64,000 bases of DNA from CADCTM01 sp049671305 (GTDB lineage Bacteria; Cyanobacteriota; Cyanobacteriia; Cyanobacteriales; Coleofasciculaceae): the NCBI GenBank assembly GCA_049671305.1, contig JBATUR010000017.1, positions 186,001 through 250,000 of the forward strand, given 5' to 3'. Shown in pieces: positions 1-8,886 of the stretch. Position numbers and translations under genes: made by a program. Within the stretch, counting starts at the first letter, position 1, and every line of letters begins with the position of its first letter. The notes under the pieces are model-generated. The model made no database searches. It saw only the letters and a program-made list of their open reading frames with translations, and was not told the DNA's origin.

Positions 1-1
1 T

Positions 2-373
2 GCACAAGATGCCCCTGCAGAAGCCAATCCCAGCAAGCAACAGTTGCTCTGTGCCACAGAAGGACAACGTTTAATCTGCGATGTGCAAAAACCAGGGCAA
101 CCCAGCCAACCGATAACTTTTGAGCAACAAGCATACGCCGGAAACGCAACTAAAACCGTGGCATTAACTCCCGTAAAGCGTACGGCTATATTCACACCAG
201 AATTAGATGAAGTTCTTGCCAACGCGCTGCTTTGGATTTCTTATTTGAGCTTGCCGATCGGCATGAGTGTGGCAATTTGGCGCTATGATCAACACACTCG
301 TCAGCAAATGGTTAAACTAGCTCAACAGATGGCAACATTGGAGCGGATTTGGCAGAATCCACAGGCAGATTAA
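2..373 (+). CDS. C-terminal part of an unknown membrane protein (5' end outside window)
   Basis: The reading frame is open from base 2 and ends at a TAA at 371-373, so the gene starts before the window and only its last 123 residues are seen. A TTG at 44 could be read as a start but the frame is open upstream of it. The visible part has a polar first half with two Cys, then one hydrophobic segment (about residues 80-100, containing ISYLSLPIGMSVAIW) and a charged tail (YDQHTRQQMVKLAQQ) that could form a short helix. This looks like a single-pass or C-terminally anchored protein. I do not recognise the family. The gene ends 9 bp before the convergent ClC gene. Confidence 0.6.
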   Translation, partial: AQDAPAEANPSKQQLLCATEGQRLICDVQKPGQPSQPITFEQQAYAGNATKTVALTPVKRTAIFTPELDEVLANALLWISYLSLPIGMSVAIWRYDQHTRQQMVKLAQQMATLERIWQNPQAD

Positions 374-382
374 ATCACCTGA

Positions 383-1753
383 CTATGCCTGATTGACCAG
401 ATCATAGATTGATACGCTCTCAACTGTTGCAGGTTGATATTCTCCGGCTGTCACAGTACGCGAGCGCTGTGTTTTGATTAGGGAAACCTGAGTAGTCAGC
501 AGGAAACTAGTAAAACTGGCAATTACGATCACAGGTACCATCGAAGTATCAGCAATCACACTTAAAATTACGGTGGTGCTGACAGGAGTTTTGGTAATTG
601 CCACATTCACCGCTGCCATTAAACATACCATCGCGATAGTCGGGTGAATTTGCGGGAAACCTAAAGCGATCGCAAATCCCACTGCTGCCCCAATGTAAAA
701 CAGAGGAAAAATAAAGCCACCTCGAAACCCAGAATGCAGTGTGCAGCTAACTGCCAGCATTTTCGCAAGTCCAATCATCAATAGCAAGGCGATCCCGTAA
801 CTCGCTCCCTGCTCAATAATCGTATCGATCTCCTTTTCGCCGAAAAATAGAGTTTGGGGGAAAACCAAGGCAATTAGCCCAATCGATAAGCCGCCCAACG
901 TTGCCAGTAAAATTGTCTGGTGATGTAGCGGCTTTGTCAGGTAACCCACCACCTGAAATATCAGTACAAACAACAACGCAACTGCCGCTCCCACCACTCC
1001 TAAAATCGCCCCTTCCCACAAATTGATCAGCGTCAAACTTGGAATTGACTCAAAGTGATACATACCGCCGATTGATAGCCCCGTGCTTAAGCGAAACACT
1101 GTAAAACTCAAAATCGCTGATAAAACGGCAGGAATAATCGCCTCGTAGTATTCCAAACCCCGTCGATGAGGAATTTCTAAAGCAAACAGCGCCCCACCCA
1201 ACGGTGCACCAAAAAAGGCTCCTAGTGCCGCACTCATCCCACAAAAAGTCAGAATCCGTACCGTTGGCGGCGACAGATTGAGCCGAGTACCCAGCCAGCC
1301 TCCAATACTACCATTTACCTGCACCAAGGGGGCTTCGGGTCCCGCACTGCCGCCTGCAACGATCGAAAACAAAGATGCCACAATCATCGCCGGAGTTTGC
1401 TTCATATCAATACGTCCAGGATCATGTACCTGATCGACGACAAAAGCAACTTCTCCGGGCAGCCCCATCAAGTAAAGTGTAATCCCTACTAGCAACCCAC
1501 CGATTGATGGGGCAATCCACACGTAGTTTTTGGCAAGAAACTCACTATGGAATTGGACTTGCATGATCTCTGGTAGTTGATGCCAGACTAAGTGCATGGA
1601 ACCTTCTAGCAGAAAGTAGTAAGCGGTGGCAACTAGTCCGCCTGCAATGCCGATCGCGCCTGCCCAAATAATAAGTTGAGTATATGTCAGGTCACGCTCA
1701 CCAGAGGGGACTGTATTTTCATTATTTGCTGTGGTATCGGCATTACTAATCAT
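383..1753 (-). CDS. ClC-family chloride channel/transporter
   Basis: Integral membrane protein of about 456 residues, the usual size of a bacterial ClC without CBS domains. It should carry chloride or a similar anion across the inner membrane. Numbering from the ATG at 1753, GPEAPLVQ (138-145) aligns with the G(K/R)EGPxVQ filter motif and keeps the gating glutamate (E140). GAPLGGALFALE (182-193) and GFRGGFIFPLFYIGA near residue 345 match the later filter segments. The position equivalent to the inner proton-relay glutamate of E. coli ClC appears to be Ile194, and the central GSGIP motif is not recognisable. A GTG at 1762 is also in frame, but an AGGG sequence sits better before the ATG. It is followed downstream (lower coordinates) by a converging gene and lies next to nrtP, another anion transporter. 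Confidence 0.9.
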   Translation of the reverse strand: MISNADTTANNENTVPSGERDLTYTQLIIWAGAIGIAGGLVATAYYFLLEGSMHLVWHQLPEIMQVQFHSEFLAKNYVWIAPSIGGLLVGITLYLMGLPGEVAFVVDQVHDPGRIDMKQTPAMIVASLFSIVAGGSAGPEAPLVQVNGSIGGWLGTRLNLSPPTVRILTFCGMSAALGAFFGAPLGGALFALEIPHRRGLEYYEAIIPAVLSAILSFTVFRLSTGLSIGGMYHFESIPSLTLINLWEGAILGVVGAAVALLFVLIFQVVGYLTKPLHHQTILLATLGGLSIGLIALVFPQTLFFGEKEIDTIIEQGASYGIALLLMIGLAKMLAVSCTLHSGFRGGFIFPLFYIGAAVGFAIALGFPQIHPTIAMVCLMAAVNVAITKTPVSTTVILSVIADTSMVPVIVIASFTSFLLTTQVSLIKTQRSRTVTAGEYQPATVESVSIYDLVNQA

Positions 1754-1882
1754 CGACAGCACCCTAGAAACTAACTGAAAATTTTTTGACTAAATCTAAG
1801 TATGTTGAGAGGGGTTATTTGTAGTTACCAACTTAAGAGCGTTGGCTTTTTGACAAATAACCCCGGTTTCTATGCCCAAGTT

Positions 1883-3445
1883 CTAGCTGCGGAATTGATC
1901 CTCTGATAATCTACTAGGTATAACTTCTGGGCTAGCTCCAACATGATCGTCTTCATGAGAGCCGGTGGGTTCCTTGAGGAAAAAAGCATTGATAAAGGCA
2001 ACCATCACCGCTACTACTCCCAACATTTGGAAGAAAGCGCGATCGGTTTCTACCCCTTGAGGCATGAGGCTATAAATCGTCAGATAAGTTACTGCACCAA
2101 CGTTGCCATAAGCACCTACATTACCTGCAATTTGTCCTGTAACCCGATGCTTCACCAAGGGAACGATTGCATAAGTCGCGCCTTCTGCCGCCATCACAAA
2201 GAACGATGCCAGCATGGTTGCAGCAACTACGATTGGCAGGGGAACACCCTTACCCAAGCTGGCAAAAATTAGATAACCAACGCCTGTGCCTGCCAACGTT
2301 CCCACTAATGTCCACTTGCGACTGCCGATTTTATCAGAAATCCAGCCACCACCCGGACGTGCCGGAATATTCATAAACGCATATGTAGCTGCCACTGCTC
2401 CGGCAACTGCTGCTACCAATCCATATCCCCGCTCAAAGAAGGAGGGTAACATCGACACTACTGCTAATTCTGAACCAAAACTTGCGATATACGCCAACTC
2501 TAAAAGCATTACCTGAGAGAATTTGTAGCGATCTGCTGCCTCATAGCGCTTTTTGCCCGTCATTAAGGGTTGGTTTGCTTTGTAGGTGCTGAACAACTGG
2601 AACAAGTAAAGCCCCACTAAAAAGACACCTATGATCATCAATGTAGATTGATCAATAAACTTGACTTTGTTTAATCGCCAAGCAATCACGCCTAAAGCTG
2701 CTACTAAAGGAATGTTCATGAGTGCCAAGAGCCAGAAGTCGCGCTTGGTTGTCACTTCCATACCAGCACTGCTAGCAGGACGTTGGTAAACTTTGCCAGG
2801 AGGCGTATCGGTAACATTAAAGAAATAAATGATGCCGTAAACTGCTGCTAGGATTCCGGTAAAAGCGATCGCAAAGCGCCAGTTTAGCTGACCACCTGCC
2901 AAAAATGCTGTAGCTGCCGCAAGGGTAGGTAATGTAAATGCAGCTCCTGATGAACCAAAGTTTCCCCAACCGCCGTATATGCCTTCTGCCAGACCAATTT
3001 CTTTCGATGGGAACCACTCTGCTACCATGCGAATGCCAATTACAAATCCACAGCCAACAATACTTAATGCCAAACGGCTAAGTAATAACTGTGTGAAGTT
3101 CTGCGCTAGGGCAAATGCTATGCAGGGTATTGCCGCATAAACCAGCAAACATGAATAGGTGATGCGTGGACCAAATCGATCCAAAACCATACCAACGATG
3201 ATTCGTGCGGGAATTGTTAGGGCAACGTTGCAAATTGCCAGGGTTCGCATTTGCCCTTCAGAAAGTCCCATTTCGGCTTTCACTGCCGTAGCAAAAGGAG
3301 CGAAGTTAAACCAAACTAAAAATGTGAGAAAAAAGGCAAACCAAGTAAAGTGTAAAATCCGGTTTCGCCCGGTGAAGGTCCATATTCCAGCCACAGATTT
3401 TATTCCTCTTAATTCAAAAATATGCAGTAAAACTAGCCCTAACAT
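1883..3445 (-). CDS. nrtP: NrtP/NarK-type nitrate/nitrite permease (MFS)
   Basis: A 12-helix major facilitator of 520 residues, predicted to import nitrate and nitrite across the plasma membrane. Visible hallmarks are the nitrate signature GGWGNFGSSG (about 158-167), the second signature in TM11 (GQIAGNVGAYGNVGAV), the TM2 arginine with the MFS motif A loop (PARIIVGMVLDRFGPR, R81) and its TM8 counterpart in NIPARPGGGWISDKIGSR. The long insertion between TM6 and TM7 is typical of the cyanobacterial NrtP/NapA branch. The N-terminus (TFTGRNRILHFTWFAFFLTF) also resembles cyanobacterial NrtP. I chose ATG 3445; a TTG one codon upstream is less likely. No nitrate or nitrite reductase gene lies nearby, and I found no perfect NtcA site (GTA-N8-TAC) in the 440 bp upstream. 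Confidence 0.92.
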   Translation of the reverse strand: MLGLVLLHIFELRGIKSVAGIWTFTGRNRILHFTWFAFFLTFLVWFNFAPFATAVKAEMGLSEGQMRTLAICNVALTIPARIIVGMVLDRFGPRITYSCLLVYAAIPCIAFALAQNFTQLLLSRLALSIVGCGFVIGIRMVAEWFPSKEIGLAEGIYGGWGNFGSSGAAFTLPTLAAATAFLAGGQLNWRFAIAFTGILAAVYGIIYFFNVTDTPPGKVYQRPASSAGMEVTTKRDFWLLALMNIPLVAALGVIAWRLNKVKFIDQSTLMIIGVFLVGLYLFQLFSTYKANQPLMTGKKRYEAADRYKFSQVMLLELAYIASFGSELAVVSMLPSFFERGYGLVAAVAGAVAATYAFMNIPARPGGGWISDKIGSRKWTLVGTLAGTGVGYLIFASLGKGVPLPIVVAATMLASFFVMAAEGATYAIVPLVKHRVTGQIAGNVGAYGNVGAVTYLTIYSLMPQGVETDRAFFQMLGVVAVMVAFINAFFLKEPTGSHEDDHVGASPEVIPSRLSEDQFRS

Positions 3446-3886
3446 CAAAGGTTGCTTTGGCTAAAAAAAGCCTCTGCCACGTAGATGTAGAACAATCAAG
3501 TAGTGACACAAGGAGAGTGCGATCTCCTTGCTTTCCTGATTAAAAAAACTCAATTAAAGCTAACAATCTCTATCAGCTATCTGACTCAATATTTAACGGA
3601 AGATAACTTTAAAAAAGTTCCTACCAATATAAAGGATTAAAGTCTGTGAGCACTGCGTTCAGTTCACCTTAATTTACTTGCATTACTTTTAGTAGTTTGT
3701 TCAATTTGTTACAAAATATATTTACTCATTTACAAAACGCATAGCTTTTATGCAAATACTGCGATTTAAAGATATGCTTCTTACGATTATTTCTGTTACT
3801 AAAGTTACAAAAAACTAGTTAATAAATTTCTGCGAACACTTAATCGGATTCCCAATTAAGGAGAAAGCCTTTGCGTGAGGGCTGTT
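3446..3886. other. Gene-free stretch between panB and nrtP with an inverted repeat
   Basis: No coding sequence seen. A perfect 8-bp inverted repeat, CAAGGAGA / TCTCCTTG with a 6-nt loop, lies at 3509-3530, about 65 nt upstream of nrtP and so probably in its leader. It has no T-run, so it is unlikely to be the panB terminator. The rest is AT-rich and probably holds the nrtP promoter. No perfect NtcA box was found. Confidence 0.5.
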
Positions 3887-4681
3887 CTAGCTTTCTTGAT
3901 TTGACTCTGGTGGAAATTGCCTTTCTCTTACCTCAGTACTGTAACTTTGTACTGCAGCCGTAATAACTTGTCGCAAATCACAATAAGATTTGGCAAAAGG
4001 TGGCTGTCTTTCCGAAAGTCCTAACAAGTCAGCCGTAACTAACACCTGCCCGTCACAATGGGCACCAGCACCAATACCAATAGTGGGAATTGCCAGCTTT
4101 TGAGTAATTCGCCCTGCTAAGTCATCTGGAATATGTTCCAACAACATGGCAAACGCTCCTGCTTGTTCCAATGCGATCGCTTCAGAGAGAATTCTCTCCC
4201 CAGCTTCGGCAGTCTGCCCTTGTTGTCGTAGCCCTAGCTGATGTACTGATTGCGGCGTTAAACCAAGGTGACCCATCACCGGAATCCCTGCTGCTGTCAA
4301 ACGCCCCACTGTCTCCACCATCGCCGGATGACCACCCTCCAGCTTTACCGCTTGGGCGCCAGTTTCCTTCAAAATTCGACCCGCTGAGTGCATAGCTTGT
4401 TGAGGGCTTTCTTGATAGCTCAAAAATGGTAAATCCACCATCAACAATGCCCGTTTCACACCGCGACGCACAGCTTTAGCATGGTGCAAAATTTCATCAA
4501 GGGTAAGAGGGATCGTCGTGGGATAGCCCAGCGTCACCATTGCCAAAGAATCACCGACTAAGATGATATCTACTGCCGCCGCATCTAATAATTGAGCGAT
4601 CGCATAATCCCAAGCCGTCAGCACGACAATCGATCGCCCCTGTTGCTTAAATTGAATTAATTGCTGGGTGGTAATAGCCAT
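3887..4681 (-). CDS. panB: 3-methyl-2-oxobutanoate hydroxymethyltransferase
   Basis: Transfers a hydroxymethyl group from 5,10-methylene-THF to alpha-ketoisovalerate, giving ketopantoate, the first committed step of pantothenate/CoA synthesis; cytosolic. At 264 residues it is the usual length. The (beta/alpha)8 fold motifs are intact: TAWDYA (22-27), VGDS with Mg-binding D44, D83 in MVDLPF, K113 and E115 in VKLEGG, and the general base E182 in MLLEH. GIGAGAHCDGQVLV near residue 205 is also typical. The gene lies 21 bp after the propeller gene on the same strand, so the two are probably co-transcribed, although no functional link is obvious. Confidence 0.96.
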   Translation of the reverse strand: MAITTQQLIQFKQQGRSIVVLTAWDYAIAQLLDAAAVDIILVGDSLAMVTLGYPTTIPLTLDEILHHAKAVRRGVKRALLMVDLPFLSYQESPQQAMHSAGRILKETGAQAVKLEGGHPAMVETVGRLTAAGIPVMGHLGLTPQSVHQLGLRQQGQTAEAGERILSEAIALEQAGAFAMLLEHIPDDLAGRITQKLAIPTIGIGAGAHCDGQVLVTADLLGLSERQPPFAKSYCDLRQVITAAVQSYSTEVRERQFPPESNQES

Positions 4682-4702
4682 CTCAATCAGTGTCCTACAA
4701 TC

Positions 4703-5821
4703 CTAGTAACTCGAAGGCGCATTCCGCACAAAAGCTAAATGTGGTCTAACTTGACCTGTGGTTAAACTGACCCAAGCAAGTCCCTCAGTTGTTCCTACCC
4801 ATACTTTATTACCTGTATCCGGCGCTAGCGAAAGCACATTATTAGAAGGAAGACTAGGCACACTACCCAGAACTGCCCCACTATCTGGTTTAAGTTTAAA
4901 TAAACCTTCATTCGTACCAACCCAAACACTTTTATCTTGGGCAAAGCGTATAGAGGTAACAGTGCGTCCTCGCATAGGGGTGACAGAACGCATGACTTGA
5001 CGAGTTTGAGGATCAATTACTAGTAGACTACTGGGAGTTCCTACCCACAACATCCCATCTGGACTTAGGGACAGGGTTTGCACAGTTGTTCCTGGTAAGT
5101 CACCAATGCGACCAATCACTAAAGCGCTTTTCGTATCTATACGCACCAATCCTTCTAAAGTACCTACCCATAGCTGACCGTCTTTATCTAAGGTTAGGGC
5201 ATTGGCACTAACGCCGGGAAGTCTTTGCACTGTTGTCATTAATAAGCCTTGATCTGGGCTAATTAAAGAAAGACCGCGATCGCTTCCTACCCATAAATAG
5301 CCCCGACGATCAATTAATAGTGACAAGATTCGATTAGAAGGCAGTGTAAAGTTTTGTGCCGTAACTTCATTACTACGGGGGTCTATTCTTAACAAACCTT
5401 CATAAGTTCCTGCCCAAATTCTGCCAACTCGGTCTTGGGCTAAGGCACCAATTATATAGTTAGGAAGACTAATTCTTGCTAGCAGGCGTCCAGTATTGGG
5501 GTTAATCCGCGCTAACCCCAACCAAGAACCAACCCAAAGGTCACCAGTAAAATCGGGTTGCAAGGCACTGACTCGAAAATCTTTGGGTAGCGGTTCCACG
5601 TCCTGCCGCAAACGTTCAGGAGGCAAGAGTTGGTTAACCGGAGGCGGTGGATCACCAATATATGATGGTCCTGATTGTATCGGTTCAAGAGGTGGTATTG
5701 ATTGCACAGGTGCCACATTTTGAACCAAAAGTGGTTGTGTCTCAGCAGTGGCTTGAGAAACAGGCAACACTAGTAAGGTAGCACTAATTAAAAGACTAGT
5801 CCGAATACTTCCAAGCGCCAT
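4703..5821 (-). CDS. Secreted seven-bladed beta-propeller protein (two-component-regulator-propeller repeats)
   Basis: About 372 residues beginning with a clean signal peptide (MALGSIRTSLLISATLLVLP, then SQATA-ET). ATG 5821 is chosen because AAGGA precedes it at good spacing and it puts the signal peptide at the N-terminus; an upstream in-frame start at 5866 is less likely. The mature part has seven repeats of the type (V/A)G(T/S)xxGLxxI: VGSWLGLARI, AGTYEGLLRI, VGSDRGLSLI, VGTLEGLVRI, VGTPSSLLVI, VGTNEGLFKL and VGTTEGLAWV. This is the repeat of the sensor half of hybrid two-component regulators, but here it has no kinase, so it is a free periplasmic or extracellular propeller. A proline-rich linker precedes the repeats. 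The ligand is unknown. Confidence 0.85.
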   Translation of the reverse strand: MALGSIRTSLLISATLLVLPVSQATAETQPLLVQNVAPVQSIPPLEPIQSGPSYIGDPPPPVNQLLPPERLRQDVEPLPKDFRVSALQPDFTGDLWVGSWLGLARINPNTGRLLARISLPNYIIGALAQDRVGRIWAGTYEGLLRIDPRSNEVTAQNFTLPSNRILSLLIDRRGYLWVGSDRGLSLISPDQGLLMTTVQRLPGVSANALTLDKDGQLWVGTLEGLVRIDTKSALVIGRIGDLPGTTVQTLSLSPDGMLWVGTPSSLLVIDPQTRQVMRSVTPMRGRTVTSIRFAQDKSVWVGTNEGLFKLKPDSGAVLGSVPSLPSNNVLSLAPDTGNKVWVGTTEGLAWVSLTTGQVRPHLAFVRNAPSSY

Positions 5822-6398
5822 TATGATTTTCCTTGCGATCGGTGTGGTGAATAACGGCAACGGCAACCATTCTTGGCTAGCCGCGCCTCTGGTTTTTCTG
5901 CTAAAGAGGCATCAATTGATATTTGCTATTTTGTCGCCTTTTTCGACTGTTTACAGATGTTAGCCTTGGTGTAGTCAGCCATTTTAGATTTATTTTCACA
6001 TTTGGGACACAATAGCTGAGTTCGACAACATAATTTAATGTAAATTTACATTTATTAAACTTATAAAAAAAGGTTATACAATCCTACAAAAGAATTGAAG
6101 TTTAACTTATTCTATTCCTGGTATAGTTACAAAGCGACAAAGAGATAATCATTACCTCACCGAACCTAAACGAACCATATAATTCTCTTTTTAATAGACA
6201 ATTTTATGGTCAAATAGATTAGAGGAAAGGTTTTCCAAGATGAAACCCATCAAATGGGTAATTGGGTGCAATGTTGCATCCAACAGGAATGCTTTCGAGC
6301 GTTTTCTGAAAGATTTTGCATGGTTTATAAACCGGGCAAATCCAACCAACAAAAGCAACTGACCGTTGCAATAATCAGCCGTTCCAAGGAAGGAAAAA
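5822..6398 (+). promoter_or_regulatory. Upstream region of the rbc operon
   Basis: 577 bp without a convincing gene between the divergent propeller gene and rbcL. It is AT-rich and must hold both promoters. Long rbcL leaders are known in cyanobacteria, which fits this length. A strong ribosome site, AAGGAAGGA (6387-6395), precedes the rbcL ATG. I cannot place the transcription start from sequence alone. Confidence 0.5.
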
Positions 6399-7829
6399 AT
6401 GTCTTACTCTCAAACCAGAACTCAGTCGAAAGCTGGTTACGACGCCGGGGTAAAAGATTATAAATTAACTTATTACACTCCGGACTATACACCTAAAGAT
6501 ACAGATATTCTCGCCGCATTTCGCATGACTCCGCAGCCGGGAGTACCGCCAGAAGAAGCTGGTGCAGCGGTTGCGGCTGAGTCTTCCACAGGAACCTGGA
6601 CAACAGTGTGGACAGACTTGCTGACCGACCTTGACCGTTACAAAGGTCGTTGCTACGACATCGAGCCAGTGCGTGGAGAAGACAACCAGTACATCGCCTT
6701 TGTTGCTTATCCATTAGATTTGTTTGAAGAAGGTTCAGTTACCAACTTGCTGACTTCTTTGGTTGGTAACGTCTTTGGTTTCAAAGCCTTACGTGCTTTG
6801 CGCTTGGAAGACTTAAGAATTCCAATCGCTTACCTCAAGACATTCCAAGGACCTCCTCACGGTATCACCGTAGAGCGGGACAAGTTGAACAAGTACGGTC
6901 GTCCGTTGTTGGGTTGTACGATTAAGCCTAAGTTAGGTTTATCGGCAAAGAACTACGGTCGTGCAGTGTATGAGTGCCTGCGCGGTGGTTTGGACTTCAC
7001 CAAAGACGACGAAAACATCAACTCTCAGCCATTCATGCGCTGGCGTGACCGTTTCTTGTTTGTGCAAGAAGCGATCGAAAAGTCTCAAGCAGAAACCGGC
7101 GAAATCAAAGGTCACTACCTAAACGTTACCGCCCCTACCTGCGAAGAAATGATGGAGCGTGCTGAGTATGCCAAAGAAATTGGCACACCAATCATCATGC
7201 ACGACTATCTAACAGGTGGTTTCACCGCCAACACCACCTTGGCTAAATGGTGCCGCCGCAATGGTGTCTTGTTACACATTCACCGTGCAATGCACGCCGT
7301 AATTGACCGTCAGAAGAACCACGGTATCCACTTCCGTGTTCTTGCCAAGTGCTTACGGATGTCTGGTGGTGACCACCTGCACTCCGGTACTGTGGTTGGT
7401 AAATTGGAAGGCGAAAAAGGCATCACGATGGGTTTTGTTGACCTGATGCGTGAAGACCACATTGAGCAAGACCGCGAACGTGGTATTTACTTTACCCAAG
7501 ATTGGGCGTCCATGCCTGGAGTTATGCCAGTTGCTTCTGGTGGTATCCACGTTTGGCATATGCCAGCTTTGGTGGAAATCTTCGGTGATGATTCCTGCCT
7601 ACAGTTTGGTGGTGGTACATTGGGTCACCCTTGGGGTAATGCACCTGGTGCAACCGCTAACCGCGTCGCCTTAGAAGCTTGCGTTCAAGCACGTAACGAA
7701 GGACGTAACCTGATGCGTGAAGGTGGCGACGTGATCCGTGAAGCTTGCAAGTGGAGTCCTGAATTGGCTGTTGCTTGCGAACTTTGGAAGGAAATCAAGT
7801 TCGAGTTCGAGGCAATGGACACCGTTTAA
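6399..7829 (+). CDS. rbcL: RuBisCO large subunit (form IB)
   Basis: Catalytic subunit of ribulose-1,5-bisphosphate carboxylase/oxygenase, the CO2-fixing enzyme of the Calvin cycle, packed in beta-carboxysomes. The 476 residues are the normal cyanobacterial length. Active-site elements are intact: TIKPKLGLS with K176 and K178, the carbamylated lysine K202 with D204 and E205 in GGLDFTKDDEN, H295 in LHIHRAMHA, H328 in SGGDHLHSG, and loop 6 lysine K335 in VVGKLEGE. The N-terminus (SYSQTRTQSKAGYDAGVKDYK) and overall sequence are form IB. First gene of rbcL-rbcX-rbcS. Codon use is more GC-rich and biased than in neighbouring genes, as expected for very high expression. Confidence 0.99.
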   Translation: MSYSQTRTQSKAGYDAGVKDYKLTYYTPDYTPKDTDILAAFRMTPQPGVPPEEAGAAVAAESSTGTWTTVWTDLLTDLDRYKGRCYDIEPVRGEDNQYIAFVAYPLDLFEEGSVTNLLTSLVGNVFGFKALRALRLEDLRIPIAYLKTFQGPPHGITVERDKLNKYGRPLLGCTIKPKLGLSAKNYGRAVYECLRGGLDFTKDDENINSQPFMRWRDRFLFVQEAIEKSQAETGEIKGHYLNVTAPTCEEMMERAEYAKEIGTPIIMHDYLTGGFTANTTLAKWCRRNGVLLHIHRAMHAVIDRQKNHGIHFRVLAKCLRMSGGDHLHSGTVVGKLEGEKGITMGFVDLMREDHIEQDRERGIYFTQDWASMPGVMPVASGGIHVWHMPALVEIFGDDSCLQFGGGTLGHPWGNAPGATANRVALEACVQARNEGRNLMREGGDVIREACKWSPELAVACELWKEIKFEFEAMDTV

Positions 7830-7830
7830 T

Positions 7831-7910
7831 CAAGTACTGAGGAAAGAGTGCTGAGTACTAAGTAAACAACTATACTCAGTACTCAGTACTTAGGACTCAG
7901 GACTAATAGG
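7831..7910. repeat. Short degenerate repeats with dyad symmetry between rbcL and rbcX
   Basis: The spacer is built from variants of the unit AGTACT(C/G/A)AG, seen at least five times. CTGAGTACT (7851-7859) and AGTACTCAG (7878-7886) form a perfect 9-bp inverted repeat. Similar short tandem repeats are known in rbcL-rbcX spacers of filamentous cyanobacteria. A hairpin here could alter the ratio of rbcL to rbcXS messages. Confidence 0.7.
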
Positions 7911-7922
7911 CGGGGTCAGAAG

Positions 7923-8318
7923 ATGGATTTAAAACAAGTTGCCAAAGATACAGCCAAAGTGCTGACTAGCTACTTCACATATCAGGCACTGCGGATAGTT
8001 TTGGCTCAGTTGAGCGAAAATGATCCTCCCCAGGCACTATGGCTGCACGCTTTTTCCTCAAAAAACAGTATCCAAGATGGAGAAACTTACCTTTTGGCGT
8101 TACTTCAGGAAAAACAAGAGTTAGCTTTTCGACTAATGACTGTGCGGCAGCATCTAGCGGAGGAAGTGTCAGAATTCTTACCGGAGATGGTTTGTGCCAG
8201 TATCCAGCAGTCGAATATGGAACATCGGCGTCAGCATTTGGAACGCATGACACAACTAACAGTTTCTGACCCGACCGTCCAGCCCAAACAAACTGATTCA
8301 GAAAGCGAAAAAGCCTAA
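7923..8318 (+). CDS. rbcX: RuBisCO assembly chaperone RbcX
   Basis: Homodimeric chaperone that clamps the C-terminal tail of newly folded RbcL and helps form the L8 core before small subunits bind; cytosolic. The N-terminal helix region MDLKQVAKDTAKVLTSYFTY and the following QALRIVLAQL are typical, including the aromatic peptide-binding groove residues Y17 and Y20. The 131 residues match the family, with a disordered polar C-terminal tail after about residue 108. Its place between rbcL and rbcS is the standard cyanobacterial order. It lies 93 bp after rbcL, with the repeats in between. Confidence 0.97.
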   Translation: MDLKQVAKDTAKVLTSYFTYQALRIVLAQLSENDPPQALWLHAFSSKNSIQDGETYLLALLQEKQELAFRLMTVRQHLAEEVSEFLPEMVCASIQQSNMEHRRQHLERMTQLTVSDPTVQPKQTDSESEKA

Positions 8319-8367
8319 CTGAATTAATCGCTCAATATACCCCTACTTCAAAACACAAACCTAACTC

Positions 8368-8712
8368 ATGCAAACTTTACCTAAAGAGCGTCGTTACGAA
8401 ACCCTTTCTTATTTGCCTCCTTTAACCGACGCACAAATTCTCAAGCAAGTTGCTTATATTTTGGATCAAGGTTACATTCCTGCTGTTGAATTTAGTGATG
8501 ATTCTGAACCTAAACAGCACTTCTGGACATTGTGGAAATTGCCTTTGTTCAAAGCTCGCACACCTCAAGACGTGATGCAAGAAGTTGACGGTTGTCGCTC
8601 TGATTATCGCGACAGCTACATCCGCGTTGTTGGTTTTGATAACATCAAACAGTGCCAAGTTCTTAGCTTCATTGTGCACAAGCCAACAATTAATGCAACT
8701 CGTAGATACTAA
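8368..8712 (+). CDS. rbcS: RuBisCO small subunit
   Basis: Small subunit that caps and stabilises the L8 core of form I RuBisCO. The 114 residues match cyanobacterial RbcS. Recognisable parts are ETLSYLPPLTDAQI near the N-terminus, GYIPAVEF (36-43), the WTLWKLPLF strand region (52-60), and the C-terminal YIRVVGFDNIKQCQVLSFIVHKP. Third gene of the rbc operon, 49 bp after rbcX, followed by a terminator. Confidence 0.98.
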   Translation: MQTLPKERRYETLSYLPPLTDAQILKQVAYILDQGYIPAVEFSDDSEPKQHFWTLWKLPLFKARTPQDVMQEVDGCRSDYRDSYIRVVGFDNIKQCQVLSFIVHKPTINATRRY

Positions 8713-8755
8713 GAGTATCAGCGTATTGTAGCTAATACCTCTTAAGCGGAAGGGG

Positions 8756-8783
8756 AGGGGTAGTTTAACTACCTCTCTTTTTT
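8756..8783 (+). terminator. Terminator of the rbcL-rbcX-rbcS operon
   Basis: AGGGGTAGTT and AACTACCTCT form a hairpin with one G-U pair, followed within two bases by a run of six T. It lies 43 bp after the rbcS stop codon. Confidence 0.85.
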
Positions 8784-8886
8784 AATAGTTAGAAAATAGA
8801 CGTTTCAAAGGTATTAAGCTCAGGAAAACTACCAATAACGATAATATTATTTGAAATCAGCTCCTGCATTAGCTTGTGCATAACTA

